From Oscillospiraceae bacterium (lineage in GTDB: Bacteria; Bacillota; Clostridia; Oscillospirales; Ruminococcaceae): a DNA stretch of 64,000 nucleotides. A program made the position numbers and the translations under genes. The notes under the pieces are model-generated. The model had not been told where the DNA came from, ran no database searches, and worked only from the letters and a program-made list of their open reading frames with translations. Below, piece by piece: positions 42,921-51,654 of the stretch. The stretch is from positions 310,001 to 374,000 of the forward strand of contig JAJQBX010000032.1 in NCBI GenBank assembly GCA_021203065.1, in the 5' to 3' direction. Numbering within the stretch: the first letter of the stretch is position 1; every line of letters starts with the position of its first letter.

Positions 42921-43856
42921 ATGCCAAGAGCTGTTATTTTAGATGCTGATACCGTTACAAGCGGTGACGTCTCTCTTGAGCCGTTGACTTCTCTTACGGG
43001 TACAACCATCTTCGGCTATACTTCACCCGAAGAAATCGCCGCAAATATCGGTGATGCCGAAATAGTTCTCACTAACAAGTGCAGAATCACCGAGGAAGTA
43101 TTTGAGGCTTGTCCGAATCTTAAGTTTATCGGGCTGTTTGCAACTGGCTACAATAATATCGATATTGAAGCGGCTAAGAGGCACGGGTGCGTCGTTGCTA
43201 ATGTTCCCGGGTATTCATCAAATTCTGTTGCGCAACACACCTTTGCGCTTATTCTCAATTACTTCTCGAAGATTCATGAATATAACAGCTATGTTCAGAA
43301 TGGCGGCTGGTGCAAATCCAAGCTATTCACACACTTTGATATTCCGCTTAACGAGCTTTCTGGCAAGACAATCGGAATAATCGGCTATGGTTCTATCGGC
43401 AAATCTGTTGCGAAAATAGCTATAGCTTTCGGGATGAAGGTCTTAGTGTATACAAGAACCGGTCAGAGTAATGCCTTGGAAGAGGTCTTGAGAGATTCGG
43501 ATATTGTAACTCTGCACTGCCCTCTCAACGAAAGGACTAAGGAGCTTATAAACTGCAGAACTCTTTCTATGATGAAGCCGACTGCACTATTGGTGAACAC
43601 CTCCCGTGGCGGAGTTATAAACGAATATGATCTGGCTGACGCTCTGAAATCGGGAAAGATTGCTTCTGCCGCAATTGACGTTCTGACTGATGAGCCAATT
43701 TCACCAGATTGCCCACTTCTGGGGCTTCCAAACTGCGTTATTACTCCCCACGTTGCATGGGCTCCGATTGAGACGAGGGTAAGGCTTATAGGGCTTGTTG
43801 CAGATAATATTAAAGCGTATCTTGATGGCAGTCCCACAAATAATGTTGCAGGATAA
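42921..43856 (+). CDS. D-isomer-specific 2-hydroxyacid dehydrogenase
   Basis: The 311-residue enzyme reduces a 2-keto acid with NAD(P)H or runs the reverse. It has the Rossmann loop IGIIGYGSIGKSVAK (about 151-165), the substrate-binding FATGYNNID, and the catalytic Arg in NTSRGGVINEYDL, Glu in DEPI and His in ITPHVAWAP. It resembles hydroxypyruvate/glycerate dehydrogenases. The substrate is not determined. It lies between the small membrane protein gene and proB, all on the plus strand. Confidence 0.93.
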   Translation: MPRAVILDADTVTSGDVSLEPLTSLTGTTIFGYTSPEEIAANIGDAEIVLTNKCRITEEVFEACPNLKFIGLFATGYNNIDIEAAKRHGCVVANVPGYSSNSVAQHTFALILNYFSKIHEYNSYVQNGGWCKSKLFTHFDIPLNELSGKTIGIIGYGSIGKSVAKIAIAFGMKVLVYTRTGQSNALEEVLRDSDIVTLHCPLNERTKELINCRTLSMMKPTALLVNTSRGGVINEYDLADALKSGKIASAAIDVLTDEPISPDCPLLGLPNCVITPHVAWAPIETRVRLIGLVADNIKAYLDGSPTNNVAG

Positions 43857-43880
43857 TATTAAGTAAAGGTTTGATTTGAT

Positions 43881-44669
43881 ATGTCAGATAAACTCAAGCG
43901 TGTTGTCATAAAAGTAGGCACTTCTACCCTCACCCATCCCTCAGGGCAACTCAACATTCGCCATGTGGAGGAGCTTGTCAAGGTTATCTCGGATATAAGA
44001 AATTCCGGGGTTGAGATTGTTCTGGTCACATCGGGTGCTATCGGATTGGGAGCGGCGAGGCTCGGAATGAAAGAAAGACCGAATGACACCCCAACAAAGC
44101 AGGCTTGTGCCGCTGTCGGACAGTGTGAGCTTATGAATATTTATGAGAAGCAGTTCAATGAGTATGGAATTATTGCCGCACAGGTTCTTCTTACGAAGTT
44201 TGTTTTGTCAGATGAGAGAAAAGAGAACGTTATTAATTCCCTTGGCAGGCTTATCGAATTCGGAGCTATTCCGATTGTAAACGAAAATGACGTAGTTGCT
44301 ATTGATGAGCTGGAACTTGAGGTCGGAGAAAATGATTCACTTGCCGCTATGGTTGCTATTCTCACAAAAGCTGACACTCTCATCATTATGTCTGACATTG
44401 ATGGGCTCTATGAATCTGACCCTAAGAAAAATCCCGACGCGAAGCTTATGTCCAAGATTACGGAGATTTCAGGCGAGCTTATTGAAATGGCTGGTGGCGA
44501 AGCTTCCGGGCTCGGTACAGGCGGAATGGCAACAAAGCTGAGGGCAGCAAAGCTCGCCATGAACGAAAATATAGATATGATGATTATTAACGGCAAGCGT
44601 CCTGCAAATCTTTACGACGTGTTTGACGGAAAGGAAACAGGAACGCTGTTCACGACTGATAAGGAGTGA
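43881..44669 (+). CDS. proB: Glutamate 5-kinase
   Basis: The enzyme phosphorylates glutamate in the first step of proline synthesis. The 262-residue protein is an amino-acid kinase domain with VVIKVGTSTLTHPSGQL, LVTSGAIGLGAARL, VNENDVVA and GTGGMATKLRAAKLA. It lacks the C-terminal PUA domain of longer homologues such as the E. coli enzyme. Many Firmicutes have this short form, so it is not a truncation. Its stop codon lies just before the proA start, so the genes are coupled. Confidence 0.95.
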   Translation: MSDKLKRVVIKVGTSTLTHPSGQLNIRHVEELVKVISDIRNSGVEIVLVTSGAIGLGAARLGMKERPNDTPTKQACAAVGQCELMNIYEKQFNEYGIIAAQVLLTKFVLSDERKENVINSLGRLIEFGAIPIVNENDVVAIDELELEVGENDSLAAMVAILTKADTLIIMSDIDGLYESDPKKNPDAKLMSKITEISGELIEMAGGEASGLGTGGMATKLRAAKLAMNENIDMMIINGKRPANLYDVFDGKETGTLFTTDKE

Positions 44670-44674
44670 AGACA

Positions 44675-45922
44675 ATGACTGACTTTGAAACCATCGGCTT
44701 GAATGCTGTAGAAGCTAAAAAGGAGCTTTCCTGCTCCTCTGTGGATCTTAGAAATTCGGCACTTATGCTTATAGCTGATTCCCTTGAAAAGCATAAGCGT
44801 GATATTCTCGAGCAGAACAGGATTGATGTAAAAACTGCCGAAAAAACCGGTATGAGCGACACAATGACTGACAGGCTCTATCTCAATGAAAAACGGATTC
44901 TTGACATGGCTGACGGTGTCAGAAAGGTTGCGGCTCTCCCCGACCCTGTAGGAATAATTGAGGGCGGAGAAATAAGACCGAATGGACTCAGAATAACCAA
45001 GATAAGCGTCCCGATGGGCGTTATTGGAATCATATATGAATCGAGACCGAATGTAACAGTCGATGCCGGAGTTCTCTGCCTGAAGAGTGGCAATGCTGTT
45101 ATTCTCAGAGGCGGAAAAGAAGCAATTTATACCAATACTATCCTTGCGATGATAATGCGTGATGCTGTGGCGGAGGCTGGGCTTCCAACAGATTCCGTTC
45201 AGCTTGTAGAAGACGTTACAAGGCACTCTGCCGAGCAGATGATGAAAGCCAACGGAGTTATTGACCTGCTGATCCCGAGAGGTGGCGCAGGGCTGATAAA
45301 TGCCGTGGTTCAGAACGCAACAGTTCCCGTTATCCAGACAGGAACAGGAAACTGCCACATCTATGTTGATTCTTCTGCAAGCATTCCGATGGCTGTTGAT
45401 ATAGTAGACAATGCAAAGACATCGAGACCGTCAGTATGTAACGCCGCTGAGACACTTCTTGTTCACAAGGACATTGCGGAGGATTTACTGCCCGCACTCA
45501 AAAAGAGACTTGACAAATCAAAAGTAGAGCTCCGAGGCTGTGAACTGACAAAGATGATCTTGGGGAAATCTGTTGTTCCTGCGACTGAGGAGGATTACGA
45601 AAAGGAGTTTTTGGATTATATCTTAGCCGTCAGGGTTGTTGACAATATTTATGAGGCGATTGAGCATATCCAGAAGTATTCCTCCGGGCACTCTGAGTGC
45701 ATCGTAACAGAAAGCGTTTCTGCCGCCGAGGAATTCCAGAAGAGAATTGATGCCGCCGCAGTTTATGTAAACGCATCTACAAGATTCACAGACGGTTATG
45801 AGTTTGGATTAGGTGCGGAGATAGGCATCTCCACCCAGAAGCTTCATGCAAGAGGACCGATGGGATTGAGAGAAATGACGACATACAAGTACATTATAAC
45901 CGGCAACGGACAGATAAGATAA
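44675..45922 (+). CDS. proA: Glutamate-5-semialdehyde dehydrogenase
   Basis: The enzyme reduces gamma-glutamyl phosphate to the semialdehyde with NADPH. The 415-residue protein has the cofactor region MGVIGIIYESRPNVT, GNAVILRGGKEA and the catalytic Cys in SRPSVCNAAETLLV, and ends HARGPMGLREMTTYKYI. The ATG at 44675 is chosen because AAGGAG lies 8 nt ahead. A proC gene is not in this window. Confidence 0.96.
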   Translation: MTDFETIGLNAVEAKKELSCSSVDLRNSALMLIADSLEKHKRDILEQNRIDVKTAEKTGMSDTMTDRLYLNEKRILDMADGVRKVAALPDPVGIIEGGEIRPNGLRITKISVPMGVIGIIYESRPNVTVDAGVLCLKSGNAVILRGGKEAIYTNTILAMIMRDAVAEAGLPTDSVQLVEDVTRHSAEQMMKANGVIDLLIPRGGAGLINAVVQNATVPVIQTGTGNCHIYVDSSASIPMAVDIVDNAKTSRPSVCNAAETLLVHKDIAEDLLPALKKRLDKSKVELRGCELTKMILGKSVVPATEEDYEKEFLDYILAVRVVDNIYEAIEHIQKYSSGHSECIVTESVSAAEEFQKRIDAAAVYVNASTRFTDGYEFGLGAEIGISTQKLHARGPMGLREMTTYKYIITGNGQIR

Positions 45923-45938
45923 AAACTGAGGTTTAACA

Positions 45939-46883
45939 ATGAGTACAGATACTGAAAACAAAAAGGAAAATTTGACTGACGAACTTACGAGTCTCGCAGA
46001 CGCCGCCGGACTTATAGAGACGATTCCGGAAGAAATTCCTAAAGAGTCTGCAAAAGAGCCGGAGCAGCAGACAGACAAGAAGTCCCGGAGAAAGAAAAAA
46101 GTAAAGGAAATCTCTGAGACTGCTGAAAAAGAGCGGAGGGAACTTGACGAACAGGTCAAGGAAATCTTGGACGATGCGCTCGATGAGGATACAGAAAGTC
46201 TTGGTGTTTCTGAGGATACAGACGAAGCACCTGCAGTCAACATAAGTCTTTCCCAGATTCTTACCGCTGTTTTCGGATTAGTGGTGCTCGGGTTTGCAAT
46301 ATTCGGAATCGTAACTGCAGTTATCGATTATCGGGCTTATGTAGAGTCGAAGAACGATAATTCAGCACTGATAAGCTCTTTGGAGAGACTTGTTCTTCCA
46401 CTTTCTGCCGCTGATGTTCCGTCGTTTGAAAACACTTCGCTTCTGAACGAGGATGTTATAATCACTGCGGCTTGCTGGGATGTAATACTCAATCCGTCTT
46501 CGACCTACACCGCTGAAAACGGCTACTATTCGATTTCCTACTTTGAAATTGATTCGAGAATTATCAAGCTTTTCGGTTCGGGGCTCAGCTATACTCATGG
46601 GACTGTCGGAGATGAAGAGCTCAGCTTTGAGTATGATGAAAGCACGGGAATGTATTCTATCCCTGTCAGCCCTCGTTCGATGGCTTACTATGCTGTTGTT
46701 CAGGAGATTGAAGCTACCGATGACGGATACACTATTGAGATCGCCTACTACATGCCGATCAATGAGTGGACCTCAACAGACAGCTCTCCTGAAAAGATTA
46801 TGACCTGTACTGTCACCGGTTCAGGGCTCAGCTACACCATTTCCTCGCTGCAGGTAAGCGAAATCATCAGCGGTTCGCTTTGA
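45939..46883 (+). CDS. Single-pass membrane protein of unknown function
   Basis: The 314-residue protein has a long charged cytoplasmic N terminus (about 1-100, rich in Glu and Lys, with KKSRRKKKVKE), one membrane helix (about 103-128) and an extracytoplasmic domain (about 130-314) of alternating beta strands. No signal peptide or lipobox is visible. GAGG precedes the ATG 16 bp after proA, so it belongs to the proBA operon. It could be an envelope regulator, but I do not recognise a family. Confidence 0.65.
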   Translation: MSTDTENKKENLTDELTSLADAAGLIETIPEEIPKESAKEPEQQTDKKSRRKKKVKEISETAEKERRELDEQVKEILDDALDEDTESLGVSEDTDEAPAVNISLSQILTAVFGLVVLGFAIFGIVTAVIDYRAYVESKNDNSALISSLERLVLPLSAADVPSFENTSLLNEDVIITAACWDVILNPSSTYTAENGYYSISYFEIDSRIIKLFGSGLSYTHGTVGDEELSFEYDESTGMYSIPVSPRSMAYYAVVQEIEATDDGYTIEIAYYMPINEWTSTDSSPEKIMTCTVTGSGLSYTISSLQVSEIISGSL

Positions 46884-46898
46884 TGAGAATATTTCTGA

Positions 46899-46928
46899 AA
46901 GTCGCAGGACAACCTGCGGCTTTTTTTA
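46899..46928. terminator. Bidirectional terminator between convergent genes
   Basis: AAAGTCGCAGG pairs with CCTGCGGCTTT and is followed by T residues. It touches the stop codon of the SpoIID-like gene. Confidence 0.8.
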
Positions 46929-47915
46929 TTCTGACGAGACTATTTCAACTTCTGTGAAGTAGAATTTGATAATATCAGAATAGCTGTAGCTCGCCTCAGC
47001 CATCTTGTTTCCGCCATATTGAGAAAGTCCGACGAGATGCCCGCTTCCGGAAACGCTGAAAGTAAATCTGTCATACTCGTCTGAAAATGATACTGTAAAT
47101 CTTGCCGACGGAAGATTTAACCATGAAGCAAGCTGTCTGCCGGTAACTGTAGTGTCGTAAGCTACAATAACCTCTTGCACATATCCGGTATCGGTTGCAT
47201 CAGTTATCTGTATCCATTCTGCCGGGTCGCCTAAAAGTGTGATGCTTTCGTTTTGGGTAGTCAGTCTTGCAAAAATCTCGTCAGATGTGTATGTGATTTC
47301 AGTTACATAATCGCTGTCATATTCGCTGACTACGCTTTGCAAATACGGAACTTCTTCGCCTAAAACTGTCAGTGCACTTTCACTAACACCGCCGTTTGAG
47401 ACGCAGTAGACAGGGGCGATCAGACTGCCATTATAAGTGATATACTCCCCTGCTACTTCATCGATAGCATTTCGGACAGAATCGATATAATCTGATTCAT
47501 AGACGAGACTTACATACTTGTTTGTATCAGTGCTCATGTCACAGCCATACAAATCCTCCGTTGGCTCTTTTTCTTCTTCGAGATGCCTCCCTAAGATGTA
47601 TGTATACATTAGAACCGCTTGTGCTTTTATCATCTCCGGCTCTGCGTCCATTTGAAGCGTTCCCAAGACCGAATATGTGAGAAAATCTTCTATCGACAGT
47701 GTTGTTACTTTTTCTGTTGTCACATCATAGATACAGACTTCTTCGAGAAGCGGATAGACTTGAGCTTCTACATTCTGTGACATTGCCGGTATTGTATCCT
47801 CCTCAGTCTGAAAGAAATACGCTGTTCCCTCTGAGATAAGAAGAGTTATTGCCGGAAACCCCACAAGGGCTATTGTGACAAATATAAGTCCCCTGAGTAT
47901 ATTTTTCACTTCCAT
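46926..47915 (-). CDS. SpoIID/LytB-domain protein
   Basis: SpoIID is a lytic transglycosylase-type protein of forespore engulfment. The 329-residue protein has an N-terminal membrane helix (about 8-28) and the SpoIID domain with AEPEMIKAQAVLMYTYIL (conserved Glu in the catalytic position), APVYCVSNGGVSES, and the late GSGHLVGLSQYGGNKMA. The ATG at 47915 fits an AAAGG site; an internal GTG two codons on is also possible. It implies a sporulation pathway or a vegetative relative of it. Confidence 0.87.
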   Translation of the reverse strand: MEVKNILRGLIFVTIALVGFPAITLLISEGTAYFFQTEEDTIPAMSQNVEAQVYPLLEEVCIYDVTTEKVTTLSIEDFLTYSVLGTLQMDAEPEMIKAQAVLMYTYILGRHLEEEKEPTEDLYGCDMSTDTNKYVSLVYESDYIDSVRNAIDEVAGEYITYNGSLIAPVYCVSNGGVSESALTVLGEEVPYLQSVVSEYDSDYVTEITYTSDEIFARLTTQNESITLLGDPAEWIQITDATDTGYVQEVIVAYDTTVTGRQLASWLNLPSARFTVSFSDEYDRFTFSVSGSGHLVGLSQYGGNKMAEASYSYSDIIKFYFTEVEIVSSE

Positions 47916-48005
47916 CAGCCTTTCCTGATTGATAAACTGATAATAGCATTCTTCGGACAAGCAAATTGTCGAAACAGTGAAACTGAAATAATTTGGTTCT
48001 GAGTA

Positions 48006-48034
48006 TTGATTTTTTCGTCGGCTTGATGTATAAT
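48006..48034 (+). promoter_or_regulatory. Promoter of tRNA-Arg(CCT)
   Basis: TTGATT (48006-48011), a 17-nt spacer and TATAAT (48029-48034). Confidence 0.75.
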
Positions 48035-48047
48035 GTCATGGTTGAAT

Positions 48048-48124
48048 GTCTCCGTAGCTCAGCAGGATAGAGCGTTCGCCTCCTAAGCGAAAGGTCGGCG
48101 GTTCGAATCCGCCCGGGGACGCCA
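48048..48124 (+). tRNA. tRNA-Arg (anticodon CCU)
   Basis: The 77-nt cloverleaf has acceptor arms GTCTCCG/CGGGGAC, an anticodon arm TTCGC-CTCCTAA-GCGAA giving CCT, a T arm with GGTTCGAATC and an encoded CCA. Confidence 0.97.
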
Positions 48125-48135
48125 CATAATGAAAC

Positions 48136-48166
48136 AAACCGCCGAAGTTTTATCCTCGGCGGTTTT
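48136..48166. terminator. Terminator of tRNA-Arg(CCT)
   Basis: AAACCGCCGA pairs with TCGGCGGTTT, followed by T residues. It can also serve the convergent SH3 gene. Confidence 0.8.
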
Positions 48167-48182
48167 GCTATGCTACATAATT

Positions 48183-49361
48183 TTATTCGATTTCGAATCC
48201 GCAGATACCATAGGTAAAAACGTTTCCATCATCAGTTTCATAAAAGTACTCTTTGACAAGGCGATAGTATCCGGAGTCAAACTCTCCGTAGATGCCTGAC
48301 CAATCCACAGTGAAGATTGATACATCTCCACCTGCCCAGACCAAATTTGCTATTGAATTTACGTCATATGAGTCGACAATCAGTGGAACATCGCTCCACT
48401 CGCCATCTGAGTAAACCTGAAGCGCGTAATCCTCGCCATAATCAAGCATATACTGGCTTGAGTTACGTATTTTGAATGTTGCTCCTGAGCTCGTGATAGA
48501 ATCTTCAACTACGCAAAGCTCAACATAGCCTCGATTGTCGTGGGTTACGCTTCCTCGGTCAGTCAGACCTTCATAGTATATTTCGAAGTCCTCTGTTTTG
48601 AAATCGGGGTCAGTGATTCCACCGTTAACATAAGCGACGCCATCATTGTAACTTATCTGATAGGCACAGAGTGTAAGGCAGTCGGAAACGACTATTCCTG
48701 TAACTTCTACAGTCTCACCAGCTTCAAGAGTTCCTATAACCTCTCCGTTTACCATATCAGAAAGAACTTCGGTGTCGGATGTGACTACGTAAGACTCATC
48801 ATTACGGTCAATCAGGTCGACAACCGGCTCATCCTCAGCAGTTCCGTCGGGAACTTCTTCTGAGAGATAAGCTGCATTGACATACTTGACAGAATCGGAA
48901 TAGGGATAGTTTATTATATACCAACCGTTTTCCTCTCCGACAACTTCAACCTGATCGCCGCAGGAATATGATCCCCATCTGTCGCTTGCGTAGGAAGGCT
49001 CTGAACGAACATTGACCGTACTTATGGCGTAGAGATACGTAGGCTCTATTGGTGTTGCAGTTACGATTTCAGAATCTTCGCCGCCTATCTCAACCTTGAA
49101 GTCATAGCTTACGCCGTTTTTGAGACCGGTGATGTTGACTTTATGCTTGGAAGTAGTTCCTGCAACCTTCCATTCGGATGAGCTTGAACGTTTCCAGTAA
49201 ACTGTGTAGGTCTCATCAGGCGTATTGAACCACGAGAGAACCACCTTTCCGTCGTAGACAGTGTAGCTAATCTCTGCAGGCGTATCAGCAGAAAAAGCAC
49301 AGACTGACATAGCCGACATCATAATAAGTCCTGCCAGAAGCATTGCTAATAATTTCTTCAT
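48183..49361 (-). CDS. Secreted FN3 / SH3b-domain protein
   Basis: The 392-residue protein has a signal peptide (cleavage near VCAFSA), a fibronectin-III-like unit (about 30-105, VVLSWFNTPDETYTVYWKRS, ITGLKNGVSYDFKVEIGG) and a bacterial SH3 unit (about 110-170, ISTVNVRSEPSYASDRWGSY, WYIINYP). A second SH3-like unit (about 185-245) and a C-terminal beta domain follow. SH3b units often bind peptidoglycan, so a cell-wall role is likely. No catalytic domain is evident. GAGGAG precedes the ATG. Confidence 0.78.
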   Translation of the reverse strand: MKKLLAMLLAGLIMMSAMSVCAFSADTPAEISYTVYDGKVVLSWFNTPDETYTVYWKRSSSSEWKVAGTTSKHKVNITGLKNGVSYDFKVEIGGEDSEIVTATPIEPTYLYAISTVNVRSEPSYASDRWGSYSCGDQVEVVGEENGWYIINYPYSDSVKYVNAAYLSEEVPDGTAEDEPVVDLIDRNDESYVVTSDTEVLSDMVNGEVIGTLEAGETVEVTGIVVSDCLTLCAYQISYNDGVAYVNGGITDPDFKTEDFEIYYEGLTDRGSVTHDNRGYVELCVVEDSITSSGATFKIRNSSQYMLDYGEDYALQVYSDGEWSDVPLIVDSYDVNSIANLVWAGGDVSIFTVDWSGIYGEFDSGYYRLVKEYFYETDDGNVFTYGICGFEIE

Positions 49362-49484
49362 GCAAATTTCTCCTCGCTTTGCAATATAAAAAGGGGCTGA
49401 AAGGGTTTATATCTATAATACAAATCAAAGTCGAAGATTATTGCAGGAAGAGAAAAAATTCTGAAAAAATCGGAAACAGCCGGA

Positions 49485-50579
49485 TTACACGTTGAATCTG
49501 AAAAGTACAACGTCGCCATCCTGCATGACATAATCCTTGCCCTCAGAGCGGACAAGTCCCTTTTCCTTGGCGGCAACCATACTGCCACAGGCTTCAAGAT
49601 CGGAGAATGCAATTACTTCTGCTCTGATGAAGCCACGTTCGAAGTCGGTATGAATCTTGCCGGCTGCCTGAGGAGCTTTTGTGCCTTTCTTTATAGTCCA
49701 AGCTCTGCATTCGTCTTTGCCGGCAGTCAGGAACGAAATAAGACCCAATAACGAATAGCCTTCTTTTATAACTCTGTCAAGCCCGGAGACCTCCAAGCCC
49801 AGATCTTCGAGGAATAGCTGTCTGTCCTCTTCTGACATATCGGAAAGCTCTGCTTCAATCTCCGCACAAATAGGAAGAACTGCAGAGTTTTCAGCCTCTG
49901 CGATTTCCTTTACCGTGAGATAGTGCTTCGAAGTGTTTATATCAGCTCTGAAATCGTCCTCAGAAAGATTTGCGGCATAGATGACTGGCTTCTGGGATAG
50001 AAGCGGAGTTGAACGGATCATTTCCCTTTCGTCATCGGTGAACGGATAGCTTCTTGCGGGCTTGCCATCGGTCAGATGAGCAAGCAGACCCTCAGTCAGT
50101 TCGATGTCAGCCTGATACTTCTTGTCGCCCTTGACCATCTTTTTAGCCTTATCGAGGCGACGCTCCAGAACTTCGATGTCAGCGAAAATCAGTTCTAAAT
50201 CTATCGTCTCAATGTCACGCTTCGGGTCGACTGAGCCCTCGACATGGATTATGTCGTCTGATTCAAAGCACCTGACTACGTGAATTATAGCATCGCATTC
50301 ACGGATGTTGGCTAAGAACTTGTTTCCGAGTCCCTCACCTTTTGATGCACCCTTTACGAGTCCGGCAATATCGACAAATTCGAGGGTTGCCGGAGTGAAC
50401 TTATTCGGGTTATACATCTTTGCCAGTTTGTTAAGACGCTCATCGGGAACGCTTACTACTCCGACATTTGGCTCTATGGTGCAAAAGGGATAGTTTGCCG
50501 ACTCAGCACCGGCGTTTGTGAGTGCATTGAAAAGCGTGCTCTTTCCTACATTAGGTAGACCTACCATTCCAAGTTTCAT
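49485..50579 (-). CDS. ychF: Redox-regulated ATPase YchF (OLA1 family)
   Basis: This Obg-related P-loop protein prefers ATP and interacts with the ribosome. The 364-residue protein has G1 [48 protein letters not shown], a coiled-coil arm (about 125-200) and a C-terminal TGS domain with [16 protein letters not shown]. Length and order match the family. It follows trpS by 21 bp on the same strand. Confidence 0.96.
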   Translation of the reverse strand: MKLGMVGLPNVGKSTLFNALTNAGAESANYPFCTIEPNVGVVSVPDERLNKLAKMYNPNKFTPATLEFVDIAGLVKGASKGEGLGNKFLANIRECDAIIHVVRCFESDDIIHVEGSVDPKRDIETIDLELIFADIEVLERRLDKAKKMVKGDKKYQADIELTEGLLAHLTDGKPARSYPFTDDEREMIRSTPLLSQKPVIYAANLSEDDFRADINTSKHYLTVKEIAEAENSAVLPICAEIEAELSDMSEEDRQLFLEDLGLEVSGLDRVIKEGYSLLGLISFLTAGKDECRAWTIKKGTKAPQAAGKIHTDFERGFIRAEVIAFSDLEACGSMVAAKEKGLVRSEGKDYVMQDGDVVLFRFNV

Positions 50580-50600
50580 GTTATATGTTACCTGCCTTTG

Positions 50601-51623
50601 TTATCTGTAATCAACGAAGCCAACCTTGCGGGAAGCCTTTGTCAGAATCTTATTTGAAAGCCTGAATGCTCGCTGTGCGCCATCGGTGTAGCACTGCTTG
50701 AGGTATGCCTTATCTGCTATAAGTTTTGCATATTCGGTTCTTACAGGCTCTAAGCTGTCAGCTACCGCTTCGCCTACTGCAAGCTTGAAATCGCCATAGC
50801 CCTTTCCGGAGAATTCACTTTCTATCTCGTCCATATTCTTTCCGGTTACGCAGGAGTAGATGGTCATCAGATTGTTGATTCCGTCCTTGCCCTCGGCGTA
50901 TCTTACTTCGGTGTCGCTGTCTGTTACTGCACGCTTGAACTTTCGGATTATTGTATCTTTATCGTCTAAGATAAGGATGCAAGCATTCGGGTTATCGTCC
51001 GACTTCGACATTTTCTTTGTCGGGTCTTGGAGACTCTTGATTCTGGCACCAGTCTTCGGGATATATGCATCCGGGACAGTAAACATATCGCCATAGCGTT
51101 GATTGAATCTTACAGCAATGTTTCTTGCGAGCTCAAGATGCTGCTTCTGGTCTTCTCCTATAGGGACGAGGTCAGCATTATAAACAAGAATATCAGCCGC
51201 CATCAGTACAGGATAAGTGAAGAGTCCGGCGTTTACATCGTCGGGGTGCTTCTGTGACTTGTCCTTGAACTGGGTCATACGGGTGAGCTCACCGAACTGT
51301 GTGCAACAGGAAAGAATCCAGCTGAGCTGTGCATGATTGGGGTTATGGCTCTGGATGAAAACTATTGACTTTTCCGGATCAAGTCCGCACGCCAAGAGCA
51401 GTGCGTAGCACTCTATTGTCTGCTTTCTGAACGTTGCCGGATCTCTCTTGACGGTAAGCGCATGCTCATCAACTATCGAATAGATGCAATTGTACTCGTC
51501 CTGAAGCGGTCCCCAGTTTTTTATAGCCCCCAGATAGTTGCCGAGGGTGAATACGCCCGTTGGCTGTATTCCGCTGAATATTACTTTTTTAGTAGTATTG
51601 ATTGCTTCGTTAGATTCTGCCAT
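50601..51623 (-). CDS. trpS: Tryptophanyl-tRNA synthetase
   Basis: This class I enzyme charges tRNA-Trp. The 340-residue protein has the HIGH-like segment SGIQPTGVFTLGNYLGAI, the Trp-binding region and the KMSKS motif in PTKKMSKSDDNPN. The ATG at 51623 is chosen because GGAGGA lies 8 nt ahead and overlaps an upstream in-frame ATG. There is no T-box leader: it follows a surface-protein gene by 31 bp and is probably read from that gene's promoter. Confidence 0.96.
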   Translation of the reverse strand: MAESNEAINTTKKVIFSGIQPTGVFTLGNYLGAIKNWGPLQDEYNCIYSIVDEHALTVKRDPATFRKQTIECYALLLACGLDPEKSIVFIQSHNPNHAQLSWILSCCTQFGELTRMTQFKDKSQKHPDDVNAGLFTYPVLMAADILVYNADLVPIGEDQKQHLELARNIAVRFNQRYGDMFTVPDAYIPKTGARIKSLQDPTKKMSKSDDNPNACILILDDKDTIIRKFKRAVTDSDTEVRYAEGKDGINNLMTIYSCVTGKNMDEIESEFSGKGYGDFKLAVGEAVADSLEPVRTEYAKLIADKAYLKQCYTDGAQRAFRLSNKILTKASRKVGFVDYR

Positions 51624-51654
51624 GTTGATTTCCTCCATATATGATTATTTGATA

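Noticed and set aside
43881..44669. proB truncated by mutation (no PUA domain)
   Set aside because: The short form is common in Firmicutes, and the stop codon is placed for coupling to proA.
47920..48000. A third TetR-type operator in the SpoIID promoter region (GGACAA...TTGTC)
   Set aside because: The spacer is 5 nt rather than 10 and the last arm is incomplete, so it does not match the other two copies.
51624..51654. T-box leader in front of trpS
   Set aside because: Only 31 bp separate trpS from the gene upstream, so there is no room for a T-box.
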